This document shows positions 1-6,049 of a stretch of DNA of 7,753 bases, piece after piece. The stretch is from assembly GCA_964343305.1 (NCBI GenBank), contig CAYFJO010000495.1, positions 1 through 7,753 on the forward strand, given 5' to 3'. Each line of letters starts with the position of its first letter. The stretch's first letter is position 1. The position numbers and the translations under genes were made by a program. The DNA is from CAYFJO01 sp964343305. GTDB lineage: Bacteria; Planctomycetota; Planctomycetia; Pirellulales; Pirellulaceae. The notes under the pieces are model-generated. The model saw nothing but the letters and a program-made list of their open reading frames with translations. It made no database searches and was not told the origin of the DNA.

Positions 1-19
1 GTCACATCGACCCGGCTCA
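1..19 (+). repeat. 19-bp direct repeat, copy 1
   Basis: The sequence gtcacatcgacccggctca occurs exactly here and again at 1554-1572 in the same orientation. The two copies flank the DUF1080 gene. Similarity stops after the motif. An exact 19-mer match is unlikely by chance in a window this size. This copy lies at the window edge, so its left extent is unknown. It may be the tail of a dispersed genomic repeat. Confidence 0.7.
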
Positions 20-148
20 CGAAAGGATGTTTAGCGAATCGGAGCTTTGTCATCAGGTTGATTACGCGAAGAGCCCCATTGCCGACCGAACCGAATTGAA
101 TTGGGTCGACAACACCGGATGCAATTTGTGAGATGCGCAACCTGCGGA

Positions 149-177
149 GGTGAAATCGACCGACTGCAGTTAAACTC
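149..177 (+). repeat. Diverged direct repeat (ggtgaaatcg motif), copy 1
   Basis: The string ggtgaaatcgaccgactgca followed by a short variable stretch and aaactc resembles the segment at 1497-1524, which reads ggtgaaatcggccgattgca then aaactc. There are two substitutions in the first 20 bases and a small indel afterwards. The upstream bases (atgca, ttt, atgc strings) are also loosely shared, which suggests two diverged copies of one dispersed element. Confidence 0.5.
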
Positions 178-212
178 CATCGATCGAAGGGGTACGTCCT
201 GAAATACGACGC

Positions 213-1279
213 TCAATTCTTCTTTTTTGGCAAGTCAACAATGCGAATGTTGCGGAAACTCAAATCCGTTGTTGGATCATGTCCTTGAAGACTGATCGGC
301 CCCTTGTCCAATTTGGTTCCCTTACGGGCACTCTCATTCTTTGGCCTCGTGTCGGTGAAGTCGGTAACCTGATAGCCGTTGACCCAGGTTGCAATGTGGT
401 TCCCGTGAGCAATCACCGTCATAGTGAACCATTCGTTATCGCTGGAGACGACCTTTCGGGCCGGCTGTCGTCCGTAGATGCCACCCGTGCCAAAATCCAC
501 GGGTTTCGTGCGGTCGTCGCCTTTCCATTGGTTGCGGATTTGCGACTCGTAACCGCTCCAGAATTGGCCGGATAGACAGCGGAAGAAAACACCGCTGTTG
601 AGATGCTTGCCGTTAGCTTTAATGTCGAGTTGAAGCAAGAAATTATCCCATTGCCCTTCTGTATGAATGTCACCGGGGCCATCCTTGATACTAAGTTCTC
701 CGTTTTTGGTGACGGTGAACTTGGAATTACGGCCGGGAATTTCCTTCCAGTCAGATAAGTCTTTCCCATTGAATATAGGTTTGAGGGCTGTTGAACGGCA
801 TTTGACGTTTCGCAAGTACAATCGGCTTCCTGCTGGAATCTCAAATCTCTGAGGCTTTGGCTCCGGCACACGAGTGGCAACTAGGGTTGATTCAAACTTC
901 TGCTGGAAGTATTTGTCTTTAGAGGATTCGTTCAAAGCCGCTCGAAGACCTTTACTACCCGATCCGTAGAACCAGATGGCCGGTGGGTCCTTGCCATCCC
1001 ACTTCGTTTCCACCCGCAAAGCCGAATTCGTCCAGTCAAATGCGGTGGTCGTCTCAACTTTGGTTGCCTTTGGCCCTCCCAAGATCAGTTCGCCATCCTC
1101 TACGTTGGCTTCTCCATCGATCTTCCAACCAAACGTGTCTCCCCGTCAAATAGAAGAATCCAGCCGTCAGCGATTTCCTTTGCCGTGAGTGTGTTTGGAT
1201 TGGCCTTTTTCTCATCGTCGGCAATCGCTGGAACAGTTGCCGTCATGAGCAAGGCTATCGTACAAAGCAGATGTTTCAT
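213..1279 (-). pseudogene. Secreted DUF1080 (3-keto-disaccharide hydrolase-like) protein, frameshifted
   Basis: The gene starts at ATG 1279-1277, preceded by a GAAAGGTG ribosome-binding-like stretch. It encodes a Sec signal peptide (MKHLLCTIALLMTATVPAIA, cut before DDEKK). The first DUF1080-like opening, GWILLFDGET, runs to residue 48. One base is then missing around 1134-1138: the original frame stops at 1102-1100 after 59 codons, while the next frame continues as FGWKIDGEANVEDGELIL and stays open to the TGA at 215-213. Repaired, it would encode about 355 residues. The second half carries a fuller DUF1080 module: PIFNGKDLSDW, NSGVFFRC, a central GYESQI, and the closing SLQGHDPTTDLSFRNIRI. 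DUF1080 proteins are jelly-roll domains abundant in planctomycetes, some acting on 3-keto-glycosides; the substrate here is unknown. The downstream frame looks well preserved, so a recent mutation or a sequencing error are both possible. An annotation might instead show only 213-1082, starting at TTG. Confidence 0.85.
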
Positions 1280-1381
1280 GGTCTTGCACCTTTCGTCAGG
1301 TCGTCTATGTCGTTGAGAATCACGGCAATTGTACCAGGAATCGAGTGGAAATCACTTTCTGGCAATGATCGTTCCAGTCTC

Positions 1382-1397
1382 ATTGCCCATTGGCAAT
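1382..1397. repeat. Perfect 6-bp inverted repeat (attgcc-catt-ggcaat)
   Basis: A 6-bp perfect inverted repeat with a four-base loop lies about 100 bp upstream of the DUF1080 start. Further ggcaat strings occur nearby, near 1325 and 1363. The position and repetition would suit an operator, but the arms are short and no regulator is visible. Confidence 0.3.
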
Positions 1398-1462
1398 TCG
1401 ATGCCCCGCCTCTTCCAATGCCCCCTTACTGCCGTCGCCCTCACGCGCGTTGGCTAGGCACT

Positions 1463-1498
1463 CCGAGCGTGCATGGGAAAATGCATTTACATGCTCGG
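1463..1498. repeat. Imperfect hairpin (ccgagc ... gctcgg)
   Basis: ccgagc at 1463-1468 pairs with gctcgg at 1493-1498. A further atg/cat pairing is possible inside after a four-base bulge. It sits immediately left of the repeat motif at 1497-1524 and may be part of the same repeat unit. Confidence 0.35.
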
Positions 1499-1524
1499 TG
1501 AAATCGGCCGATTGCACGAAACTC
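1497..1524 (+). repeat. Diverged direct repeat (ggtgaaatcg motif), copy 2
   Basis: This is the partner of the motif at 149-177: it begins ggtgaaatcggccgattgca and ends in aaactc. Here the 19-base exact repeat follows about 30 bases later (1554-1572), so the two motifs probably form one repeat unit of 100 bases or more. Boundaries are approximate. Confidence 0.5.
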
Positions 1525-1553
1525 GCGCAAGCGTAAGCTGCTAATTGAAGCAG

Positions 1554-1572
1554 GTCACATCGACCCGGCTCA
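1554..1572 (+). repeat. 19-bp direct repeat, copy 2
   Basis: Exact second copy of the sequence at 1-19, in the same orientation. It is followed at once by the inverted repeat agttgcgca (1572-1580) / tgtgcaact (1625-1633), which matches at 8 of 9 positions. Confidence 0.7.
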
Positions 1573-1681
1573 GTTGCGCAGCCGACGCGCGGCCGATCGG
1601 CAAATCAGAGTGATGGCGCACGTGTGTGCAACTCGCAGCGGTCGCGATCCCGCTGCCACGAACCGGAAGCGTTCTACTCTT

Positions 1682-1706
1682 GTAGAAAGTGCGTCACCTT
1701 TTCTAC
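1682..1706. repeat. Hairpin gtagaaa ... tttctac
   Basis: Arms gtagaaa (1682-1688) and tttctac (1700-1706) pair perfectly. An inner gtg/cac pairing closes a three-base loop, with a two-base bulge on one side. No T-run follows and no gene ends nearby, so it is not an obvious terminator. Confidence 0.35.
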
Positions 1707-1990
1707 CAGTGTCTTGCTGCCCCTCTTTGAAACTATTTTCCGACGGGCCACAAGTTGACGAAGGCTTTGGAGAGAGGAGTACAGCAACCTTTGGTCGCAC
1801 AGTTTGTTGGAGAATCTACCCCCGTCACAGTTCGCGGCACCCCTAACCCATACCTTTATGATGGGTGGTACAGAAAACTAGAGCTGGTAGAGCAGAGGCT
1901 CCCCCGTTCCCCTAATCTGGTCCACGTGATAAAAGTGTCTTCCCACCTAAATGGGCAAGCCCCATGTCTTTCCATTGAACTTAAAATGAT

Positions 1991-2006
1991 TAAGGCAGAA
2001 AACATG
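1991..2006 (+). promoter_or_regulatory. Ribosome binding site deciding the peptidase start
   Basis: AAGG at 1992-1995 lies 8 bases before ATG 2004. This supports that start over the in-frame ATG at 1986 and over the much longer open frame that reaches back to 1755. The longer version would place about 80 unrelated residues before the signal peptide. Confidence 0.5.
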
Positions 2007-4061
2007 AAAACTAAGGACTATAGCTTGCTTTGCTTTTTGTGGTTAGGGGTAGCATCCGCGCCTGACGTTCGTGGCCAGGATGAGACAGCGGAAAACCTCC
2101 GCCAAGCCGAGCAACGTATACGAGCGATCTATGAGCGTGGCGAGTTTCGCGGAAGGGGGTTTCGTGCAAATTGGCTTGACGACAGCGCCGGTTATGTCGT
2201 GACCGAGATACCAAGAGGGTCGCGACGCCCCATCGCGGTCCGGTACGACGTTGCCACCGGGAAACGCACCGAGTTGGACCGGCGTGCAACCCCTCGACGA
2301 AGTTGGCAGGAAAACCGGTCTTCCGACGGCAAGCGTATTCTCTATTCCAATCGAGGGAACCTGTACGTTCACGATCTGGAAAACGACCAGCGCATTGCGC
2401 TCACAAAAACCCAACCGAACGCATCGATTCACAACGGTCGTGCCACCTGGAGCCCTGATGGTAAACGGGTCGCATTCGTGCACTCGGATTCTTCCAAAGT
2501 CAGACGGCGGGCAATGCTGGTGCCGAGCGATCCTTCGTATCCGCAAGTAAGAATGATGCAATTTGCCCGAGTTGGCGAAACCATCACCGCGTTACGAGTC
2601 GGCGTGGTCGAAGCCGACGGAGGCGAGACGCAATGGCTCATTCCGGCATCGCCCGAAGGGCACTATCTCGGCCAAGTCCATTGGGCCGGCAATTCGAATG
2701 AGTTGCTTGTTGAGAAGTTAAGCCGTTTCCGCGATGAGCGTGAGTTTCTTCTCGCCGATGTGCGCACGGGAAAACTCAAACGCATCTTTCGCGAGTCGGA
2801 CCCGGCATGGGTCGTCGCCAGCTACGGAAAGAACAGCGGACTCGAGTGGATTCGCGACGGACAGGCCTTCATCGTGCTGAGCGAAAAGGACGGCTGGCGC
2901 CGCGCCTCCATCTATTCGCGCAACGGTGAGGAACAAGCCGTCCTGACACCCACAGATACCGACATTATCGAGCGCGCCGTCTTAGATGAAGCCCGGGGGT
3001 GGTTCTATTACTACGCCTCTCCGGACAATGCGACTCAAAAGTACCTTTACCGCACCCGTCTCGACGGAACTGGAAAACCCGACCGGGTAACGCCCCAGGA
3101 CCAACCGGGCACGCATGACTACCACTTCTCTCCCGATGCCCAATGGGCGCTTCATACTTACTCGAGTTTTGACACGCCACCGATCATCGAACTGGTAAAG
3201 TTGGCCGATCATTCCGTTGTTCGTGTGCTCGAAGACAACCAGGAACTTCGGAAGAAAATGAAGACGATCGGTGCACCAGAAACCGAATTTCTGCAATTGG
3301 AAATCGATGACGTGGTCGTCGATGCTTGGATGATGAAACCCGCCGACTTCGATCCCTCCCGGAAATACCCACTGTTTGTCTACGTGTACGGGGAACCACA
3401 CGCGCAGACGGTGCTGGACAGATGGGGAACATCCCATGCGGAATTCCACCGCTTGCTCGCGGAACTGGGATACCTAGTGGTGTCCATTGACAACCGCGGC
3501 ACGCCGGCGCCGAAAGGAGCCGCCTGGAGGCGGGTTGTTTTTGGGAGTCTTGGTCCGCTGTCCACAAGAGAACAGGCCGCGGCGGTGAAGGAACTGGGTC
3601 GCGAGCGCTCCTACGTCGACTTGTCACGTGTTGGTGTCTGGGGTTGGAGCGGAGGCGGATCCAACACGCTGAACGCCATGTTTCGTGAGCCGGACGTCTT
3701 TCACGTGGGCATCGCGGTGGCCCCCAAGCCGCAACCTCATCTTTACAATGCTTCGTTCCAGGAAATATACATGGAGACACGCGAGACGAATCCGAATGGT
3801 TATCGCCGCGCGGCCCCCATCAACTTTGCCGAGGGCCTGAAGGGAGATCTGCTGATTGTTCACGGGACCGGCGAGACGAACACGCATATTCAAATCACAG
3901 AGGGACTCGTCGATCGTTTGATCGAACTCGGCAAGCCATTCGATTATATGGCCTACCCTAACCGCGACCACGGCATTCGAGAAGGCCGCGGCACAACGGT
4001 CCATCTTCGCATGCTCATGGTGCGGTATCTGCTCGATCACCTTCCGCCCGGTGCGCGATAG
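2004..4061 (+). CDS. Secreted S9 family (DPP IV-like) prolyl oligopeptidase, Glu in the Asp position
   Basis: A 685-residue serine peptidase, probably exported, expected to cleave short peptides. The start at 2004 is preferred because AAGG lies 8 bases upstream and a signal peptide follows (MKTKDYSLLCFLWLG..., likely cut near VRGQ/DE); ATG 1986 would add six residues. Residues about 50-420 form a DPPIV_N-type propeller with WSPDGKRVAF (149-158) and FSPDAQWALHTYSS (375-388). Residues about 440-685 form the Peptidase_S9 hydrolase. Its VYGEP (461-465) matches the DPP IV oxyanion-tyrosine site (Tyr462). The nucleophile is Ser549 in GWSGGG and the histidine His656 in NRDHG. HGTGETN places Glu624 where DPP IV has its catalytic Asp708; the 32-residue spacing to His is the same as in DPP IV. 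I do not see the double-Glu motif typical of dipeptide-releasing members, so exact specificity is uncertain. The propeller-protein gene follows 58 bp downstream. Confidence 0.92.
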   Translation: MKTKDYSLLCFLWLGVASAPDVRGQDETAENLRQAEQRIRAIYERGEFRGRGFRANWLDDSAGYVVTEIPRGSRRPIAVRYDVATGKRTELDRRATPRRSWQENRSSDGKRILYSNRGNLYVHDLENDQRIALTKTQPNASIHNGRATWSPDGKRVAFVHSDSSKVRRRAMLVPSDPSYPQVRMMQFARVGETITALRVGVVEADGGETQWLIPASPEGHYLGQVHWAGNSNELLVEKLSRFRDEREFLLADVRTGKLKRIFRESDPAWVVASYGKNSGLEWIRDGQAFIVLSEKDGWRRASIYSRNGEEQAVLTPTDTDIIERAVLDEARGWFYYYASPDNATQKYLYRTRLDGTGKPDRVTPQDQPGTHDYHFSPDAQWALHTYSSFDTPPIIELVKLADHSVVRVLEDNQELRKKMKTIGAPETEFLQLEIDDVVVDAWMMKPADFDPSRKYPLFVYVYGEPHAQTVLDRWGTSHAEFHRLLAELGYLVVSIDNRGTPAPKGAAWRRVVFGSLGPLSTREQAAAVKELGRERSYVDLSRVGVWGWSGGGSNTLNAMFREPDVFHVGIAVAPKPQPHLYNASFQEIYMETRETNPNGYRRAAPINFAEGLKGDLLIVHGTGETNTHIQITEGLVDRLIELGKPFDYMAYPNRDHGIREGRGTTVHLRMLMVRYLLDHLPPGAR

Positions 4062-4119
4062 ATTTCTACATGGCAAGAGGCGGCATCGGTGATCGCACTC
4101 CAGAAATGAAAGTCCCAGA

Positions 4120-5313
4120 ATGAGATCAATCGTCTTACTTGGCTTATTCACGCTTTGCTTGTTTACTCAATCGTCAATTGCCGAGCCGTGGAAGCGGCAT
4201 ACGATTGATCCGAGTGATCGGACGGCTGGGAAACGTGGTGCGGATGGCGTGCGTTTGGCGGATGTGAATGGAGATGGACGCTTGGATATCGCTACCGGTT
4301 GGGAAGAAGGCGGTGCGGTGGTTGCCTATCTTAATCCGGGACCCGACAAGGCGAAGAATGTCTGGCCTTCCGTGATCGTCGGCTCGGTTCGAGGTGTGGA
4401 AGACGCCGTTTTTTCGGATCTGGATTCGGACGGTGCAGTTGATGTTGTTTCTTGTGCAGAAGGAAAAGTAAATAACGTTTTTGTTCATTGGGCTCCCAAG
4501 TCGAAGGCCAAGTACCTCGTACCGAATGCTTGGAAAACAGAAGCCTTTCCCGCAACCGAAGGCCGACGTTGGATGTTCGCCTTGCCGTTTGACATGAATA
4601 AGGATGGTCGGATCGATTTGGTCATTGGCTCAAAGAACACAAACGCCATTGTGGGTTGGCTCGAAAATCCGAAAGATGCACGCGATACCACGAAGTGGAA
4701 ACTTCACCAGCTATGTCCGGCCAGTTGGATCATGTCACTCCGCGCATCCGATCTCGACGGGGATGGAGACAAAGACATTGTGTTTTCTGATCGCTTCGGT
4801 TCTCAGCCGGGTATCTTTTGGCTTGAGAATCCCGGTCGCCGACAAGCAAATTGGAAACGACGACTCATTGGTGGGAAAGGTCGCCAAGTCATGTTTCTCA
4901 GCCTGGGCGACCTGCATGGGAAAGATGCGCGGAATGTGATTTGCCCGACGCTGGGCGGTGATTTGCTTTATTGCATGCGTGACAAGAACGGCAACTGGAA
5001 CGAAAGCGTGATTCCGCTTCCATTTGGTCTAAAAGCAGGCAAAGCTGTTGAGATTGCCGATGTCAATTTGGACGGACGACCCGATATCATTACGAGTTCC
5101 GAAGCACAGCGCGAAGCGGATGACATGGTTGCCGTCGCCTGGAAAGAAATCACATCAAGTGGTTGGGTCGACCACGCGATCAGCGACAAGCGAGGCAGGA
5201 AATTCGATCGTCTCGAAATGTTAGACTTGGACGGCGACGGGGATCTCGATCTGCTTACCTGCGAAGAAGTCCATAACCTTGGGGTATTTTGGTACGAAAA
5301 ACCCACGCGTTAA
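4120..5313 (+). CDS. Secreted FG-GAP/VCBS repeat beta-propeller protein
   Basis: A 397-residue protein with a signal peptide (MRSIVLLGLFTLCLFTQSSIA, cut before EP). The mature part is almost entirely FG-GAP/VCBS-type blades. Six calcium-loop motifs of the DxDxDG..D kind are visible: DVNGDGRLD (48-56), DLDSDGAVD (100-108), DMNKDGRID (158-166), DLDGDGDKD (211-219), DVNLDGRPD (314-322) and DLDGDGDLD (369-377). A degenerate blade at about 262-275 (GDLHGKDARNVI) lacks the acidic loop, giving roughly seven blades. Several blades end in W.ENP or WYEKP. Such proteins act outside the cytoplasm in binding or adhesion; some homologues sit beside sugar-active enzymes. No catalytic residues are recognisable, so no reaction can be assigned. 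The gene lies 58 bp after the peptidase on the same strand and may be co-transcribed. No strong ribosome-binding site is visible. Confidence 0.88.
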   Translation: MRSIVLLGLFTLCLFTQSSIAEPWKRHTIDPSDRTAGKRGADGVRLADVNGDGRLDIATGWEEGGAVVAYLNPGPDKAKNVWPSVIVGSVRGVEDAVFSDLDSDGAVDVVSCAEGKVNNVFVHWAPKSKAKYLVPNAWKTEAFPATEGRRWMFALPFDMNKDGRIDLVIGSKNTNAIVGWLENPKDARDTTKWKLHQLCPASWIMSLRASDLDGDGDKDIVFSDRFGSQPGIFWLENPGRRQANWKRRLIGGKGRQVMFLSLGDLHGKDARNVICPTLGGDLLYCMRDKNGNWNESVIPLPFGLKAGKAVEIADVNLDGRPDIITSSEAQREADDMVAVAWKEITSSGWVDHAISDKRGRKFDRLEMLDLDGDGDLDLLTCEEVHNLGVFWYEKPTR

Positions 5314-5450
5314 GAAGCGGTGGCGTCACTCATACGAATTCACTCAAGACATTTAATTTCCGGGTTAGTTCCCTGATCAACGATTGTTGAATTTAATGGA
5401 ACGGCAAATCCTCTGCCGATGAGTTGATCAAGATTGGGGCAAAGATTGTC

Positions 5451-5575
5451 CGTCATGCCCGGTACGTGACGTTTCAGATGGCGGAAGTGGCCATTCCCCG
5501 AAAACTGTTCCGGGCGATTCTGCGACGGATCGCTCGGTTGAGAATGAAAATTCCGTCACCCGTACCAGGATGACG
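5451..5575. repeat. MITE-like element with imperfect terminal inverted repeats
   Basis: The left end (cgtcatgcccggtacgtgacg, 5451-5471, 21 bases with cgtcat outermost) is largely the reverse complement of the right end at 5554-5575. The shared blocks are cgtcat/atgacg, ggtac/gtacc and tgacg/cgtca, interrupted by small indels. The enclosed segment is about 125 bp and has no convincing coding potential. This could be a non-autonomous mobile element or a structured dispersed repeat. No target-site duplication was identified. Confidence 0.4.
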
Positions 5576-5651
5576 CCGTGTCTTATTGCAAAATGCCTGG
5601 CTTCGCGAACAAATGCGGGGACGGTACGTTTCCAGACTTGTTTTGCTGCGT

Positions 5652-5666
5652 TTCCGGGCACCGGAA
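5652..5666. repeat. Perfect short hairpin ttccgg-gca-ccggaa
   Basis: A 6-bp perfect inverted repeat with a three-base loop. No T-run follows, so it does not look like a Rho-independent terminator. It may belong to the repeat-like DNA around it. Confidence 0.35.
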
Positions 5667-5779
5667 GTCGGTTGAAATGCCCGAAGACGACGCCAACACG
5701 TGGAATGATGCCCCACCTGCGGATATCATCAAGTCGGCTGGCCGCCGGTGTGGCCCGCCTTGGTCTCGAAAGCGAAGAA

Positions 5780-6049
5780 ATGAAAAAAGCAATTGCACTA
5801 GCTGCCATTCCTGTGTTCTGCTTCACAACTGCTGCATGCAACACGTACCTCACTGCACAGGAATCTCCTTACGCCGAGGGCTTCCCGCCGCCGGTTCCCA
5901 GCTCCAAGGCAGTTGGCTCTGTACAAATGGCCGTGTTCAGCGAAGAAGACGTTCGCGCCGGCAAGCCTGTCACGGACAAGGTGCGCCTTCACCAGGTCGT
6001 GACGCAACTTCAGGACACAGACGATAAGTCGGGAGCATCGGGGAAATGA
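5780..6049 (+). pseudogene. Sialidase remnant: signal peptide joined to C-terminal tail
   Basis: An 89-residue open frame. It starts with a signal-like segment (MKKAIALAAIPVFCFTTAAC, with a weak lipobox-like TAAC). Residues 50-70 match residues 342-362 of the sialidase encoded immediately downstream at 15 of 21 positions (MA.F.EEDVRAG.PV..K.RL). The Asp-box propeller core expected between these parts is missing. The simplest reading is a second sialidase gene that lost its centre by internal deletion while staying in frame, so it has no enzyme function. Its TGA (6047-6049) overlaps the next gene's ATG (6046-6048), so its translation may help initiate the sialidase. The frame stays open upstream to 5570, but ATG 5780 is preferred because the signal peptide starts there. 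It could instead be a small secreted protein in its own right. Confidence 0.6.
6031..6049 (+). promoter_or_regulatory. Ribosome binding site and ATGA stop/start overlap
   Basis: GGGAG at 6031-6035 precedes ATG 6046 by 10 bases. The ATGA at 6046-6049 shares bases between the stop of the sialidase remnant and the start of the sialidase, an arrangement typical of translational coupling. Confidence 0.55.

Larger units (their letters stand above)
1..212. other. Non-coding stretch downstream of the DUF1080 gene
   Basis: I see no convincing gene here. The stretch lies just past the stop of the minus-strand DUF1080 gene. It contains a 19-base motif at 1-19 that recurs exactly at 1554-1572, and a second motif at 149-177 that recurs in diverged form at 1497-1524. 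A 27-codon plus-strand ORF (119-202) encodes a CATCGGEIDRLQ string with a CxxC pair, but it is very short and lies inside the repeat-like sequence. No clear intrinsic terminator for the DUF1080 gene is visible. Confidence 0.6.
1280..2003. other. Long intergenic region between divergent genes
   Basis: About 720 bp separate the starts of the minus-strand DUF1080 gene and the plus-strand peptidase, so promoters for both should lie here. I cannot place -35/-10 boxes with confidence. The region holds a perfect attgcc/ggcaat hairpin (1382-1397), a hairpin at 1463-1498, second copies of the two direct-repeat motifs (1497-1524 and 1554-1572), a near-perfect agttgcgca/tgtgcaact inverted repeat (1572-1580 and 1625-1633), and a hairpin at 1682-1706. 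Short ORFs on both strands overlap each other and look like chance. Overall it resembles repeat-derived non-coding DNA. Confidence 0.6.
5314..5779. other. Intergenic region with repeat-like sequence
   Basis: No gene is convincing here. Open frames on both strands overlap throughout 5430-5850, and none has a recognisable domain or signal peptide. The first part holds a small caac/gttg hairpin (about 5377-5388). At 5451-5575 an imperfect inverted-repeat pair bounds a MITE-like segment. A perfect ttccgg-gca-ccggaa hairpin lies at 5652-5666. No terminator with a T-run is visible after the propeller gene. The promoter for the sialidase block should lie in the right part. Confidence 0.55.

Noticed and set aside
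1446..1635. Possible integron attC site suggested by gttggct and inverted repeats
   Set aside because: The core does not match the GTTRRRY / RYYYAAC pair, and no integrase or cassette ORFs are visible.
1682..1706. Hairpin as a Rho-independent terminator
   Set aside because: No T-run follows on either strand and no gene ends next to it; both flanking genes point away from it.
1878..1920. tRNA-like string (agagctggtagagcagaggct)
   Set aside because: It resembles a D-arm, but no anticodon stem, T-arm (GGTTCGA) or acceptor pairing follows at the right spacing.
1755..2003. In-frame upstream extension of the peptidase frame (83 more codons)
   Set aside because: A clear signal peptide and an AAGG ribosome-binding site point to the start at 2004. 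The extension has no recognisable domain and would bury the signal peptide.
3184..3780. 198-codon minus-strand ORF inside the peptidase gene
   Set aside because: It is antisense to a strongly supported S9 peptidase domain, and its Arg/Pro/Ser-rich translation is typical of a shadow frame.
5428..5853. Minus-strand 141-codon ORF opposite the intergenic region and remnant start
   Set aside because: It overlaps the inverted-repeat element and the start of the sialidase remnant, shows no domain or signal peptide, and several frames are open in this GC-rich stretch.
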